This document shows, piece by piece, positions 34,748 through 44,963 of a stretch of DNA of 64,000 bases. The notes below the pieces were generated by a model that worked only from the letters and a program-made list of their open reading frames with translations, ran no database searches and was not told the origin of the DNA. The DNA is from Chlorobium ferrooxidans DSM 13031. GTDB taxonomy: Bacteria; Bacteroidota; Chlorobiia; Chlorobiales; Chlorobiaceae. Position numbers and translations under genes: made by a program. Position 1 is the stretch's first letter. Each line of letters starts with the position of its first letter. The stretch is from assembly GCF_000168715.1 (NCBI RefSeq), contig NZ_AASE01000002.1, positions 1 to 64,000 of the forward strand, read 5' to 3'.

Positions 34748-36718
34748 TCAGAATCCGGAAAATCTTTCAAGCAGCGCCTCCCTGACTGCAATCATCACAC
34801 GCGACCATTCACCGGGCGACTCCTGGCGGAAAAGACGGGCGGTGGGGTACCACGGGCTGTCATCTCGCTTAAGCAGCCATCGCCAGTCGGGATTGAACGG
34901 CAGAAGAATCCAGACCGGTCGACCCATCGCTCCTGCCAGATGGGCCACACTTGTATCAACACTCACCACCAGATCGACCAGCTCACAGAGAGCCGCCGTA
35001 TCAGCAAAATCAGCAAGCTGTTCACCAAAATGTACTATTCCGGGATGCTCGCGCAGCGCCTCCATGTCACTCTCGCGCACCTCTTTCTGGAGGCTTATAT
35101 AGTCGAATCCTTCCGGCAGCACGCTGACGAATTCAGAGAGCGGAATGCTCCGGTTATGATCATTGCCATGGGTCGTGCTGCCACTCCATACCAAACCGAC
35201 CCTGGGCTTTGACGGGACTCCAAGCCTCTCCCTCCAAATCCTGACCTTTGCTGCATCCGCCCTGATGTAACCATTTTTATCGGCAGAAATAGTTTCCTCC
35301 ACCGTACAAAAAACCCCTGGGAGACTCATGAGTGAGAGATGAACGTCACAGGGAGGAACTTCCGTTTCTTCACTGATAATCGTTACCCCTTCAAGAGTGC
35401 CTGCTAAAAGCGGTGCAAGTGCATCCTGCACCTGAAGCGTGACCGTTGCCCCCCTATCCCTGACAACTCCTGCATAGCGGCAGAACTGGATCGTATCGCC
35501 AAGCCCCTGCTCACTGTAGAGCAGAATGGTTCGGCCATCCAGTGAATCCTTTCCATTCCATTCGGGCTGAGAAAACTCCCGGACATAGCCCTTCATCTCT
35601 CTCTTTTTCCAGCGCCATGCAAAGTTCTTCCAGCCCTCCCGGAAATTACCGGCAAGAAGCTGATTGAAACCGATGTTCCAGCAAGCATCAATACTATCAG
35701 GCTCTTTTTCAAGTGCCATGCTATAGCATGCAATGGCTTCGTTATAGCGTCCGAGCCCGTTCAGTGCGTTACCGCTGTTGATATATGCCCCGCTGTAGTC
35801 CGGATTCAGTGCAATAGCTTTCGTGCAGCTTGAAAGAGCCTCCGGGAAACGGTTCAGGCCATTCAACGCCACCGACAGATTGTTGTATGCCTTTGCATTT
35901 CCGGGCTTCAACCGCAAGGCACGTTCATGAGCTTCAATCGCCTCCCCGTAGCGCTTCAGATTGTTCAACACCACACCCTGAAGCGTCCACGCTTCAGCAC
36001 TCCCCTGATCCAGTGCAATAGCCTTCATGCAACTTGCAAGTGCCTCCTCATGACGATCAAGGCCCATCAGGGAGATTGCCCTGTTATTCCAGGCGGTAAC
36101 ATCCCCTGCATGCAGAGCAAGAGCCTGCTCACAGCTTCTCAGCCCTTCGGCAAACCGTTCAAGATCGTTCAATGCAACCCCCCTGTTGTTATGGGCGGCG
36201 GCAGTTGACGGGTTCAGTGCAATCGACCGCTCATAACACTCCAGAGCTTCCTCATGACGCGTCAGTGCATTGAGAGCCGCCCCGAGCATATTCCATGCAT
36301 CGGCGAAGTCCGGCTTCAGGGAAAGTGCCTGCCGGAAGCTCCCGACAGCCTCTTCAAAGCGGGCGAGATCATGGAGGGCAAGAGCGCGGTTATACCAGTG
36401 ATCTGCATGTCCAGATTCGAGCAGAAGTGCCCTGTCATGCATTTCGATCGCCGATTCCATGCGACCAAGCCCCCTGAGTACATAGCCGAGGTTATTCAAG
36501 GCATTGATATGCCGGGGATCTATTTCCAATGCCCGTTTGATCAACTCTGCTGCCCGAAGGAGGTCACCGGTCTGGGCGGCAATTACTCCCGAGAGATGCA
36601 ACGCATCGAAATGTAGGGGATTCCGACTCAGTACACTCTGGTAAAGCGCAAATGCATCCTCAAAACGGCCCTTCATGTGAAGAGCATAGGCTCTGTCGAA
36701 TTCTCCTCCCATTGCCAC
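34748..36718 (-). CDS. TPR protein with C-terminal GT9-like glycosyltransferase domain
   Basis: 656 residues. The first 370 or so are about ten TPRs with the AWNNRGxALxxLxRxEEALxxxxxA pattern, diverged from each other, unlike the array at 10.8-12.2 kb. The remainder resembles the ADP-heptose:LPS heptosyltransferase fold (GLGDTIQFCRYAGVV; VGLVWSGSTTHGNDHNRSIP; VDLVVSVDTSVAHLAGAMGR). Proteins of this build are often linked to cell-surface polysaccharide or protein glycosylation; the acceptor is unknown. It is a single gene, convergent with carB. Confidence 0.85.
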   Translation of the reverse strand: MAMGGEFDRAYALHMKGRFEDAFALYQSVLSRNPLHFDALHLSGVIAAQTGDLLRAAELIKRALEIDPRHINALNNLGYVLRGLGRMESAIEMHDRALLLESGHADHWYNRALALHDLARFEEAVGSFRQALSLKPDFADAWNMLGAALNALTRHEEALECYERSIALNPSTAAAHNNRGVALNDLERFAEGLRSCEQALALHAGDVTAWNNRAISLMGLDRHEEALASCMKAIALDQGSAEAWTLQGVVLNNLKRYGEAIEAHERALRLKPGNAKAYNNLSVALNGLNRFPEALSSCTKAIALNPDYSGAYINSGNALNGLGRYNEAIACYSMALEKEPDSIDACWNIGFNQLLAGNFREGWKNFAWRWKKREMKGYVREFSQPEWNGKDSLDGRTILLYSEQGLGDTIQFCRYAGVVRDRGATVTLQVQDALAPLLAGTLEGVTIISEETEVPPCDVHLSLMSLPGVFCTVEETISADKNGYIRADAAKVRIWRERLGVPSKPRVGLVWSGSTTHGNDHNRSIPLSEFVSVLPEGFDYISLQKEVRESDMEALREHPGIVHFGEQLADFADTAALCELVDLVVSVDTSVAHLAGAMGRPVWILLPFNPDWRWLLKRDDSPWYPTARLFRQESPGEWSRVMIAVREALLERFSGF

Positions 36719-36919
36719 AAACTTTTTCCGGTTTAATCGTGTTCATCAATGGCAAGCACAAGCACTAATAAATCATGTAAGCCGAGAACTTTTTCCCGCT
36801 ACAGGAAAATAATGGCCTGAAGGAAAAAATATCTCGGTTATATTTAGGTTTCAAAAGATTGTTCCGATGCCAAAGCAGCAGTTCGCCTGCACTAAAATCA
36901 ATACCAAACGTATTTACCC

Positions 36920-37390
36920 ATGCCCGCTACACTTCTGCAGCACCTTGACGAGTCCATAAAGCTTGAGCTGAGCCTTGCAAAACTCTATACGCTGTTGCAT
37001 GATCAGCTCTCCGAAGATGAGGATTTCTGGTGGCAGCTCGCCATGGAGGAGAGAGGGCACGCATCACTGCTTCAGCAGGAAAAAAAGCAGCCTCAACCGA
37101 TGGAATTCTTTCCTGACAATCTGCTCTCCAAAGACCTTCAGTCCCTTATTGATACCAACGAAAAAATTACAGCTCTCATAGCCGCCTATTCGGCCGCACC
37201 GCCTTCAAGAAAGGCAGCATTTCAGGCCGCGCTTGACATTGAACTGGCCGCAGGAGAGTCCCATTTTCAGCACTTTCTCGACAGCCCGACACACTCCTAC
37301 TCCTCAAATATTTTCAAGCAGCTCAACCAGGAGGATCGCGATCATGCCGAAAGAATCCGCGACTACATGAAGACAAACCGGATAGGCTGA
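36920..37390 (+). CDS. Ferritin-like (rubrerythrin-type) diiron protein
   Basis: 156 residues predicted as a four-helix bundle with carboxylate and histidine ligands in the expected spacing: KLELSLAKLY (Glu17 region), MEERGHASLLQ (ExxH), DIELAAGESHFQHF and NQEDRDHAERI (ExxxH/DH). It lacks the rubredoxin-like Cys4 domain of true rubrerythrins. Such small erythrin-type proteins are linked to peroxide or oxygen defence, or to iron handling, in anaerobes. Preceded by an AT-rich 200-bp region with its own promoter, it stands alone on the plus strand, convergent with the phosphoesterase. Confidence 0.8.
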   Translation: MPATLLQHLDESIKLELSLAKLYTLLHDQLSEDEDFWWQLAMEERGHASLLQQEKKQPQPMEFFPDNLLSKDLQSLIDTNEKITALIAAYSAAPPSRKAAFQAALDIELAAGESHFQHFLDSPTHSYSSNIFKQLNQEDRDHAERIRDYMKTNRIG

Positions 37391-37460
37391 TCACCGCGAT
37401 TGCGAATCTCCGGGAACGGCAGCAGAGTCCGGAATAAACGATAGTGCCGTTGAGAAGGTG

Positions 37461-38327
37461 TCACGGCAGCATGATAAAACGCTGAGTGAATCCCCCCTTC
37501 CCGTCCACGATCAACTCACTGTACTGCTTTGGAATGATGCGAAAACTTCCCCCGTTAATAAAGGTCAGATCTTTAACCACATAGGACTGAAAACGGTGAA
37601 AATGTCCGTGCAGCACCACTCTTGCATGCAGGGTAATCATCAGATCAAGAAACGCTTCCCGGTTTTTCAGCTCCATGGTCCAGTCAAACGCCTGATCAAT
37701 CAGCGAATCGGTGCCGTACACCTTATAGGCATGGTGACAGAGCCCGATGACAAAACACTCCCGGAGCGTTGAGAGCAGGCTCTCCGAGGAAAATGCATCA
37801 AGCTGCTTCTGATCAACTTCACCTCTCGCCCCTAAAGGATTATCAGCCGGGTACCAGGGGAAAACTGAATTGAATGCGGTAATGGCAATTCTAACCGAAG
37901 GATAGTTGATGATCTTGACAAACGGATAGATCGGAGTGCCGCCCTCTTCTCCGGTAATCAACTCCCGGAAATACCGGCAGAAATTAGCGAGCTTGCGATC
38001 AAATGCTTTTTTTCTGAGAAGCGGCAAGGGATTCAGGGCGTTATAAAAACGCATCTCCTCTTCAAGATTGATCAAATCATGGTTACCGGCAATAACGGTG
38101 GTCTTCTCCCAATGGTAGCGACCATGCTTCTCCAGTTTCTCTTTCACCACCCCCCAGTCACCGGAATTTGCTGTATTGCTGAGGTCCCCGGAAATGACCA
38201 GATGATCAAAGCCTGCGGTGTTGAGATGATCGAGCATACGATCAAGATCTTCGAGCTGGCGGTGGTCCTTTCTGCCGGAAACATGAAGGTCCGACAGGTG
38301 CGCTATTTTCACCTCTCCTGTATTCAA
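37461..38327 (-). CDS. Calcineurin-like metallophosphoesterase
   Basis: 288 residues with the dinuclear-metal motifs in order: DLHVSG (DxH, residue about 13), VISGDLSN (GD), VIAGNHDLI (GNHD), LCHHAYK (H) and VLHGHFHRF (GHxH). This places it in the metallophosphoesterase superfamily near the Icc/CpdA-like branch. The substrate (cyclic nucleotide, nucleotide, phospholipid or nucleic acid) cannot be decided. The frame begins with TTG at 38327; a GTG five codons later is an alternative start. It has a single-gene context and is divergent from the glucan phosphorylase. Confidence 0.88.
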   Translation of the reverse strand: MNTGEVKIAHLSDLHVSGRKDHRQLEDLDRMLDHLNTAGFDHLVISGDLSNTANSGDWGVVKEKLEKHGRYHWEKTTVIAGNHDLINLEEEMRFYNALNPLPLLRKKAFDRKLANFCRYFRELITGEEGGTPIYPFVKIINYPSVRIAITAFNSVFPWYPADNPLGARGEVDQKQLDAFSSESLLSTLRECFVIGLCHHAYKVYGTDSLIDQAFDWTMELKNREAFLDLMITLHARVVLHGHFHRFQSYVVKDLTFINGGSFRIIPKQYSELIVDGKGGFTQRFIMLP

Positions 38328-38484
38328 ATCGTTATGTTTGCGGTTTTTTATTCTAAAACAGTAAATTGAGCCATATTTTCATTCACAAGGGCAAACGTCA
38401 AAAGCCGCAAAAGTCTCTTAATGCTGTAAGATTCTGCCTCTCATTCAACCTGCTGCAGCAAAGCAAAGCATTTCATAACCCATT

Positions 38485-40596
38485 ATGCAAAAAAAAATAG
38501 TCTCTCTTAACGAACTCACAAGAAATCTCTGGTGGTCCTGGGATACAGAAGCAAAACAGATTTTTGAGGAGCTCTCTCCTCTGCTCTGGGAACGGAACAA
38601 CCACAATCCGGTAGAACTGCTTCGGCATATCTCCCAGGATGAACTGGAAGCTCGCAGTTATGGCGATTTCGGCAAAAAAATAGATGCCGCCCACGACCGC
38701 TTTACCGCCTACATGAACGAAAAAGAGACCTGGGCGGCAAAAAACGCTCCGGAACTTGTTGAGCGTCCTGTAGCCTACTTCAGCGCGGAGTTCGGTATCC
38801 ATGAAAGTGTCAGGATCTATTCCGGAGGACTCGGGGTTCTTGCCGGAGATCACATCAAATCGGCCAGTGACCTTGGCATCAACTTTATCGGCATCACCCT
38901 GTTCTACAGGGAGGGATACTTCCGCCAGTACCTCAATCACGATGGATGGCAGATGGAAGACTACCCGCTTCAGCACCCTGAACATCTTCCGGTTGAAAAA
39001 GTAAAACGGGCTGACGGCAGTGATCTCGTCATCTCCGTTAATATAGCACAAAGCGAAGTTTTTGCACAGGCATGGCGTTTAAAGGTCGGCCGGGCAACAC
39101 TCTATCTACTTGACACCAATATTGCGGAGAATGAATCCCACTACCGCGATATCTGCTGCCGTGTCTATGGCGGTGACCAGAACATGCGTATCAACCAGGA
39201 GATCGTCCTCGGAATCGGCGGCGTCAAGCTGCTTGAAGAGCTTGGTGAAAAACCCGCAGTCTATCACATGAACGAAGGGCACTCCGCATTTCTCACCCTT
39301 GAGCTGCTGGCCATGGAGCATGCAAAAGGAGCTACACAAGAGGCGGCAAAGGCAAGTGTCCGTTCACGTTGCGTTTTCACTACGCACACACCTGTTCCTG
39401 CCGGTCATGACCGATTCTCAAGAGAGATGATGCACTACACCTTCGACAAGTACCTGGCAACTACAGGCATTACGTTCGATGATCTTATGCTGCTCGGCTC
39501 CGAAGACCGGAATAATATCTACGGACTCTTCACCATGACCGTGCTTGCACTCAATCTGTCGAGGGCGGCAAACGGAGTATCAAAACTGCATGGAGAGGTC
39601 TCTCGCGCCATGTGGCAGCACCTCTACAAAGACAAAGAGGTTGCGGATGTACCGATCGGTCATATCACCAACGGCGTGCACGCCAGCAGCTGGACATGCG
39701 GTTTGACCGACAGTTTCTGGAAAAACCATGCCGGCAGTATCGACGAGATGACCCTTTCACGTGAAGCTGCTGAAGCTGCTCTTGCAACAGTCTCCGATTC
39801 CGAACTCTGGTCTCTGCGTTACAGCCTGAAGCGCAATCTGTTCGACTTTATCGACCGCTACCTGGCAAACCAGCTGTTTCACCAGCACTCCAATACCTTC
39901 TACAACGAGTATGACGTGATGCGCTCTCCGAAAAACACCTTCTCTCCGGACGTGCTGACCATAGGTTTTGCTCGGCGATTTGCGACGTACAAGCGAGCAC
40001 CGCTGATTTTCAGTGATCTTGACCGTCTCGACCGGATCATCAATCATGCGGATATGCCGCTGCAAATTGTCTTTGCAGGAAAAGCCCATCCGCACGATGA
40101 CGCAGGAAAGGACTATATCCGCCAGATTGTGCATCACTCGCGCCGTCCGCAGTTTACCGGCAAGGTTATCTTCCTGGAGAACTACAATCTCGGTGTGGCA
40201 AAACGGATGGTTTCCGGTGTTGATATCTGGCTGAACACCCCGGTCAGACCGATGGAGGCAAGCGGAACATCGGGCGAGAAAACCGTGCTGCATGGCGGGC
40301 TGAATTTCAGTGTGCTGGATGGCTGGTGGCCTGAAGCATATAACGGCGAGAACGGCTTTGCAATAGGCAACGGTGAATTCTTCGAAAATCATGAGGAACA
40401 GGACCGTTTCGATGCCGAAAAGATGTACTCGACACTGGAAAAGCAGATCATTCCTGCATACTACAATCGAAACGCAGAGAATATTCCGACCGAGTGGATC
40501 AAAAAAATCCGGAACGCCATTGCAACCATTGCACCGGAATACAACACCCACAGAATGGTCAGGGATTACGCAACCCGCTACTATCTGAACAAGTAA
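38485..40596 (+). CDS. glgP: Alpha-glucan phosphorylase (GT35, DUF3417 type)
   Basis: A 703-residue PLP-dependent enzyme releasing glucose 1-phosphate from glycogen or maltodextrin. It starts with the DUF3417-like NELTRNLWWSWDTEAKQIFE, followed by YFSAEFGIHESVRIYSGGLG, HMNEGHSAFLTLEL, FTTHTPVPAGHDRF and, near the PLP site, MEASGTSGEKTVLHGGLNFS then LDGWWPEA. The usual GMKAALNG is GEKTVLHG here; the PLP lysine is kept. Shorter than E. coli GlgP (about 815), as expected for this branch. In green sulfur bacteria glycogen stored in light is mobilised in the dark, and the PFK at 44964 fits the same use. Confidence 0.93.
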   Translation: MQKKIVSLNELTRNLWWSWDTEAKQIFEELSPLLWERNNHNPVELLRHISQDELEARSYGDFGKKIDAAHDRFTAYMNEKETWAAKNAPELVERPVAYFSAEFGIHESVRIYSGGLGVLAGDHIKSASDLGINFIGITLFYREGYFRQYLNHDGWQMEDYPLQHPEHLPVEKVKRADGSDLVISVNIAQSEVFAQAWRLKVGRATLYLLDTNIAENESHYRDICCRVYGGDQNMRINQEIVLGIGGVKLLEELGEKPAVYHMNEGHSAFLTLELLAMEHAKGATQEAAKASVRSRCVFTTHTPVPAGHDRFSREMMHYTFDKYLATTGITFDDLMLLGSEDRNNIYGLFTMTVLALNLSRAANGVSKLHGEVSRAMWQHLYKDKEVADVPIGHITNGVHASSWTCGLTDSFWKNHAGSIDEMTLSREAAEAALATVSDSELWSLRYSLKRNLFDFIDRYLANQLFHQHSNTFYNEYDVMRSPKNTFSPDVLTIGFARRFATYKRAPLIFSDLDRLDRIINHADMPLQIVFAGKAHPHDDAGKDYIRQIVHHSRRPQFTGKVIFLENYNLGVAKRMVSGVDIWLNTPVRPMEASGTSGEKTVLHGGLNFSVLDGWWPEAYNGENGFAIGNGEFFENHEEQDRFDAEKMYSTLEKQIIPAYYNRNAENIPTEWIKKIRNAIATIAPEYNTHRMVRDYATRYYLNK

Positions 40597-40708
40597 CGTA
40601 AAAGTGAACGGAACGGAAACGATACTCATTCTGCGCTTCCTGAACCGGACTGATACCATCATAATCAAGTCCGGTTTCAGGTGAGTGCCGAAACAAGCAC
40701 TGACCATC

Positions 40709-41653
40709 ATGAGCCAACACGGTAGCGCCAAGCCGGCTACAATCGCATCGGTCTCCCTTGGCCGGGGTCTGGAGTTGAAATCTCCGGTGCTGCTTGCATC
40801 GGGCACCGTATCCTACGGCGAAGAGCTGAGCCGGCTCTGTGACCTCTCTAAAATAGGCGGCATCGTTACCAAGGCAATCTCCCTTGAACCCCGGGTCGGC
40901 AACCGCCCGCAACGAATTGCAGAGACCCCTTCGGGCATGATCAACGCCATCGGGCTGGCCAATGTCGGCATTGAACGGTTCATAGAGGAGAAGGTACCGT
41001 TTCTCAGAACACTTGATACGGCCGTTATTGTCAATATTGCCGGCCGCTCGATCGATGAGTACGGTGAAGTTGTCTCGAAACTGGACCGGGTTGACGGACT
41101 TGACGGCTATGAAATAAATCTTTCATGCCCCAACGTGAAGGGGGAGTGCATGATTATGGGTGTCAGCCGGAACGCAACCTTTGAAATCGTTTCGGAACTG
41201 CGAAAAATAACCCACCGTCACCTCATGATCAAGCTGACACCAAATGTCACCTCGATCAGCTCTATCGCACTTGCCGCAGAAGAGGCCGGTGCAGACTCGG
41301 TTTCACTCATCAATACCGTTGTCGGCATGGCGGTGGACTACAAAACCCGCAAGCCGCTCTTGAAAAACATCACCGGAGGACTCTCCGGACCGGCTATCAA
41401 GCCCATTGCACTCGCAAAGGTTTGGGAGGTCTATAATGCCGTCAAAATTCCGGTGGTCGGTATGGGTGGTATTGCCGGATTTGAAGACGCGATGGAGTTC
41501 CTCGTCACCGGAGCGCGGGCGGTACAGATCGGCACCATGAACTTTGTCTATCCGGACATCAGCGAAAAGGTGGCGGTAGCCATAGAGCAGCACTTCTCGG
41601 CGCCGGGAGCGATACCCATCAGAGAGTACAGCGGAAGTCTTGTTACCGGTTAG
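40709..41653 (+). CDS. pyrD: Dihydroorotate dehydrogenase, class 1B catalytic subunit
   Basis: A 314-residue FMN enzyme oxidising dihydroorotate to orotate. ASGTVSYGEELSRLCDLSKI, ETPSGMINAIGLANVG, YEINLSCPNVKG (catalytic Cys, class 1), IKLTPNVTSISSIALAAE and GGLSGPAIKPIALAKVWEVY are present, with VGMGGIAG and ARAVQIGTMNF for phosphate binding. The cysteine base marks class 1; the 1B form normally needs a PyrK iron-sulphur partner, which is not adjacent. The ATG at 40709 is used; a GTG at 40685 is in frame. It is convergent with the DUF4407 gene, 14 bp apart. Confidence 0.94.
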   Translation: MSQHGSAKPATIASVSLGRGLELKSPVLLASGTVSYGEELSRLCDLSKIGGIVTKAISLEPRVGNRPQRIAETPSGMINAIGLANVGIERFIEEKVPFLRTLDTAVIVNIAGRSIDEYGEVVSKLDRVDGLDGYEINLSCPNVKGECMIMGVSRNATFEIVSELRKITHRHLMIKLTPNVTSISSIALAAEEAGADSVSLINTVVGMAVDYKTRKPLLKNITGGLSGPAIKPIALAKVWEVYNAVKIPVVGMGGIAGFEDAMEFLVTGARAVQIGTMNFVYPDISEKVAVAIEQHFSAPGAIPIREYSGSLVTG

Positions 41654-41667
41654 CCGGCGCTCTCTTT

Positions 41668-42774
41668 CTACCACCTCTTGTTGGAGAGATACCGCTTTGC
41701 CCGCCGGCCCCCTTTTTTGGAGCCTGGAGTCCGGTACTCGCGGACAATCCGGGTGCGTGACAGAAATGTGCTGCTGGTCAACTGCGAAATAATTCTGGAC
41801 TCCGCCTCCCTGATATCCACATCAGAAGGTCCGATATCGGAGAGCAGCTTGACAATGAGCGGCGCACATTCGAAAGCAATAAAGAGCAGGGTAATAAAGG
41901 TAACCGCATTTGCCGAAGAGCGGCTCACATCGTTTGCCGAGTGGGTCAACTCACCCAGTGCCCAGTTTCTGTCGGCAAATCCGGCAACAGCAACGGCCTG
42001 ATCCATCTCTTTTTCATTCTGTATCGATTGGGCGTTGATCCCCTCAGCGGCTTTCTGGCGGTTCATATACTCCTGAAGTCCGGCAAGCTGAGCAGCAAGA
42101 AATTCAAGTCTTGTCTGTTTGGCCTTCACAACAAGCTCCTTGTTTCTCGCATAGGTACCATACCCCTCCACACCGGAAGTCGTGGCGGTATGGGAACCGA
42201 ACACCTCCGCTTTCAGCTCCTCCCGCAACCGGTTCACTTCGCTGCTCAGACTGTCATACTCTTTCTGATAGCCAGCAATCTGGCCGAGTTCAAGAGCATA
42301 TTTCTCCCTGAATGAGCTCTGAACCTTTCCAATCATCTCCCTCTGATCGGAGAGATAACGAAGACGAAGCTGCTCGCGGATCTCCTTGTCAAATATTTTC
42401 AGTTCAAGGGGTCGGGCAATAACCAGGGCAATCAGTACGGCAAATATCAGCCGTGGGGATGCCTGGTAGAACTGTTTCAGCCCTTTGGAGCTTTTGTTGA
42501 TGCCTGAAACAATGTACCGGTCGAGATTGAAAATCGCCAGCCCCCAGATGAGGCCGAAGAGGAGAGCCCACAACCCGGCAAAAGCAGAACCGGCAAAAAC
42601 AAAATAGAGCGCGTATCCACCGGAAAGACCGGCAAAAAACGCTGTAAAAAATATGGTTGCCCCGATACCGATATATTTGCTGTGCTCGGTCGGATATTTT
42701 TCAATCACTGAAACCGGAGTTCCGGAGCAGATCCAGAAAAAACGCTGTAATCGGGAAAAGGTCATGGTACTCAT
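41668..42774 (-). CDS. DUF4407 membrane protein
   Basis: About 368 residues from MSTMTFSRLQRFFWICSGTP. Four predicted transmembrane helices: a pair at about 45-95 (IGIGATIFFTAFFAGLSGGY; WALLFGLIWGLAIFNLDRYI), one near 115-135 and one near 300 (AVTFITLLFIAFECAPLIVK). Between them is a charged coiled-coil-like region of about 150 residues with ELGQIAGYQKEYDSLSSEVN. FNLDRYIV is typical of DUF4407. Function unknown; such proteins have been found near stress and polysaccharide genes. The frame also opens at 42804. A single gene, divergent from ispF. Confidence 0.82.
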   Translation of the reverse strand: MSTMTFSRLQRFFWICSGTPVSVIEKYPTEHSKYIGIGATIFFTAFFAGLSGGYALYFVFAGSAFAGLWALLFGLIWGLAIFNLDRYIVSGINKSSKGLKQFYQASPRLIFAVLIALVIARPLELKIFDKEIREQLRLRYLSDQREMIGKVQSSFREKYALELGQIAGYQKEYDSLSSEVNRLREELKAEVFGSHTATTSGVEGYGTYARNKELVVKAKQTRLEFLAAQLAGLQEYMNRQKAAEGINAQSIQNEKEMDQAVAVAGFADRNWALGELTHSANDVSRSSANAVTFITLLFIAFECAPLIVKLLSDIGPSDVDIREAESRIISQLTSSTFLSRTRIVREYRTPGSKKGGRRAKRYLSNKRW

Positions 42775-42985
42775 ATGCACGCTCATTGATCTCTCTGGCG
42801 CCACTTGTTACGGAAATTTCCGGAATATCTTATTCATTTCATAGAAAAGGGGGCGGTAAAAGTTCAAATCAGGCGAAATCAACGCCGTTTTCAGGCTTTA
42901 CTGCTCCTCAACGAGCCGCCCTGTTCCAAATATTCATGATTTATTCTATCTTTAGACCCTGCTGACATAACCCTTTAAACTCTCT

Positions 42986-43465
42986 ATGACCATGCGTATT
43001 GGAATCGGTATTGATGTACACCCCTTTGCAGAGGGCCGGAAACTGGTTATCGGCGGTGTTGAAATTGCTGCTGAAAAAGGACTTGAAGGCCACAGCGATG
43101 CCGATGTTTTACTCCATGCGGTCAGTGACGCACTGCTTGGTGCTGCGGCACTGGGAGATATCGGTCTGCACTTCCCCAACACCAGCATGGAATTCAAGGA
43201 TATCGACAGCATGATCCTTTTGAAGCATGTGGGAAAACTGCTTGAGAAAAACGGCTACCGGACGGTCAATGTTGATGCCATGCTGCTGCTTGAAGCGCCA
43301 AAAATCGCTCCCTACATCACCGACATGCGTAAAAACATTGCCCGCTGTCTCAATATGGAGATCGGAACGGTCTCGGTCAAAGCCACAACAAACGAAAAAC
43401 TCGGCTATATCGGACGCGAAGAGGGTGCGGCCGCACATGCTGTCTGCATCATCAAAAAAATCTGA
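42986..43465 (+). CDS. ispF: 2-C-methyl-D-erythritol 2,4-cyclodiphosphate synthase
   Basis: A 159-residue zinc enzyme of the MEP isoprenoid pathway, which feeds carotenoids, menaquinone and the farnesyl or geranylgeranyl tails of bacteriochlorophylls. GIGIDVHPF (Asp10/His12 metal ligands), [36 protein letters not shown] and [20 protein letters not shown] cover the active site and the CDP pocket. The length is standard. An ATG two codons downstream is possible. It ends 40 bp from the convergent permease gene. Confidence 0.97.
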   Translation: MTMRIGIGIDVHPFAEGRKLVIGGVEIAAEKGLEGHSDADVLLHAVSDALLGAAALGDIGLHFPNTSMEFKDIDSMILLKHVGKLLEKNGYRTVNVDAMLLLEAPKIAPYITDMRKNIARCLNMEIGTVSVKATTNEKLGYIGREEGAAAHAVCIIKKI

Positions 43466-43504
43466 GTACACCGCTCCTGAACATCCGGACTCCCGGCCAT
43501 AACC

Positions 43505-44779
43505 CTAAGCGCCTACCTCGCCCCTGAGAATACGTACCGGCTGATAGCGTGTTGCCTTTCGCGCCGGGCTCATGGATGAGAGCACGGCAATCAGGATGCC
43601 GAAAACAATCACAATAAGGTGCGCATCCGGCGTTTCTATCAGATTGATCCGGTCACTTTTCAGCACCCCTGCCGTACTGGCCTCAAAGCGGATGGAAGAT
43701 ACAAAGTGGCAAATCACATGACCCACCGGGCTTCCGATGAGCACCCCGAGAATCCCGATCATCAACCCTTCAAGCATGAATATCCGGGTTATGTTCCCCG
43801 CAGGCATACCCATTGAGCGCATGATGGCAATATCCTTCACCTTCTGCAGTACCACGGTGGTCATAACCGAAGAGACGCCGAGGCCTGCAACAATAAAGAC
43901 AAAACCGACAAGCACAAGGGTAATCAGGGCATTCCGGTTATAGAACTCAATGACATTCCGGTTGGTTTCATCCCAGCTCTCACTTTTATAACCGCTCAGC
44001 CTCTGCACCTCTGCGGCTGTCTCTTTTGCGCGCTCAACATGCGCTGTTCTCATCCCGATACCGGTCACCGAGTTCGATGCAATTCCCTCCATTCTCTGGG
44101 CAAGGGCAAGATTAACATAGGCTTCCCGCTCATCCTTGGCATTGAATCCGCTGCTGAAGCGGCCCACCAGCGTTACCGGGAACTCCTCGCTGTTTTTAGT
44201 CACCAGCACAACTCTTGAGTGATAGCCGGCATTGAGTTTTTTCGCCAGAAGATCACCCACAAGAATACCATTCGGCGTATAGGAGAGCTCCTCAAGAGCA
44301 TTTTTTTCAATCAGATTCTTTTTAAGACCGGCAATCTCCCCTTCAAGCTGCGGCACAACCCCGCGGGCAACGCAGGGTGTAAATCGTGTCTTGTTGCGGG
44401 CAAGGAGTTTGCTGAGAACAAACGGTGAAATACTCTGAAGCTCCTTGACTGAACGAATACTCTCAACAACCCCGGCATAATTCTTGATAACCTCCTGCTT
44501 GTCCGGTGTGATATTTTTCGTCACCATGGCAATCCGCCGGGAGTTCTGACCGATGATATTGTCCGGAATAAGCGGCACCACTCTCTCGGCTGTCACCATA
44601 ACATGCGGCATGGTATCAATGACCTTGGCTATGACATTCGACGAAGAACCCCGAGCCACCGAAATAGTGGTCACAAGCATGGCTGAACCGACAGCAACAC
44701 CAAGAGCGGTCAGGAGAGTCTGGCGCTTTCTCTCCCTGAGATGCACGAAAGCAATCCTTGCCTGGTCCAGATAATTCAT
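43505..44779 (-). CDS. ABC transporter permease, MacB/LolC/FtsX-like
   Basis: 424 residues with the FtsX-superfamily layout: one N-terminal transmembrane helix (LTALGVAVGSAMLVTTISVA, about 22-41), a large periplasmic MacB_PCD-type domain (45-275), and three C-terminal helices (LVLVGFVFIVAGLGVSSVMT; IFMLEGLMIGILGVLIGSPV; LIVIVFGILIAVLSSMSPAR). It keeps KDIAIMRSMGMPAGNI, the cytoplasmic coupling helix, and the SPARKATRYQPVRILRGE ending. Members couple ATP hydrolysis to periplasmic work such as lipoprotein release or drug or peptide export. No ATPase gene is adjacent, so its partner lies elsewhere. Confidence 0.9.
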   Translation of the reverse strand: MNYLDQARIAFVHLRERKRQTLLTALGVAVGSAMLVTTISVARGSSSNVIAKVIDTMPHVMVTAERVVPLIPDNIIGQNSRRIAMVTKNITPDKQEVIKNYAGVVESIRSVKELQSISPFVLSKLLARNKTRFTPCVARGVVPQLEGEIAGLKKNLIEKNALEELSYTPNGILVGDLLAKKLNAGYHSRVVLVTKNSEEFPVTLVGRFSSGFNAKDEREAYVNLALAQRMEGIASNSVTGIGMRTAHVERAKETAAEVQRLSGYKSESWDETNRNVIEFYNRNALITLVLVGFVFIVAGLGVSSVMTTVVLQKVKDIAIMRSMGMPAGNITRIFMLEGLMIGILGVLIGSPVGHVICHFVSSIRFEASTAGVLKSDRINLIETPDAHLIVIVFGILIAVLSSMSPARKATRYQPVRILRGEVGA

Positions 44780-44963
44780 GAAATGATGAGCAATTCTGGC
44801 GTTATGGGAAGCATCCTCACCTATTTAAATTTTGCAGCTTTGCGTTGAAAAATCAGACAAAAAATCTATCTTGATTGCCAGAAGCAGGAACAATGAACTC
44901 CTCATTTAAATAACTAAATTCGGCCATTAAAAACTAACCCGAGCATTCAAGGAGAATAGTACA

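Noticed and set aside
43505..44779. Calling the ABC permease lolC or macB
   Set aside because: The fold is right, but there is no adjacent ATPase or adaptor and the periplasmic domain does not decide between lipoprotein release and export.
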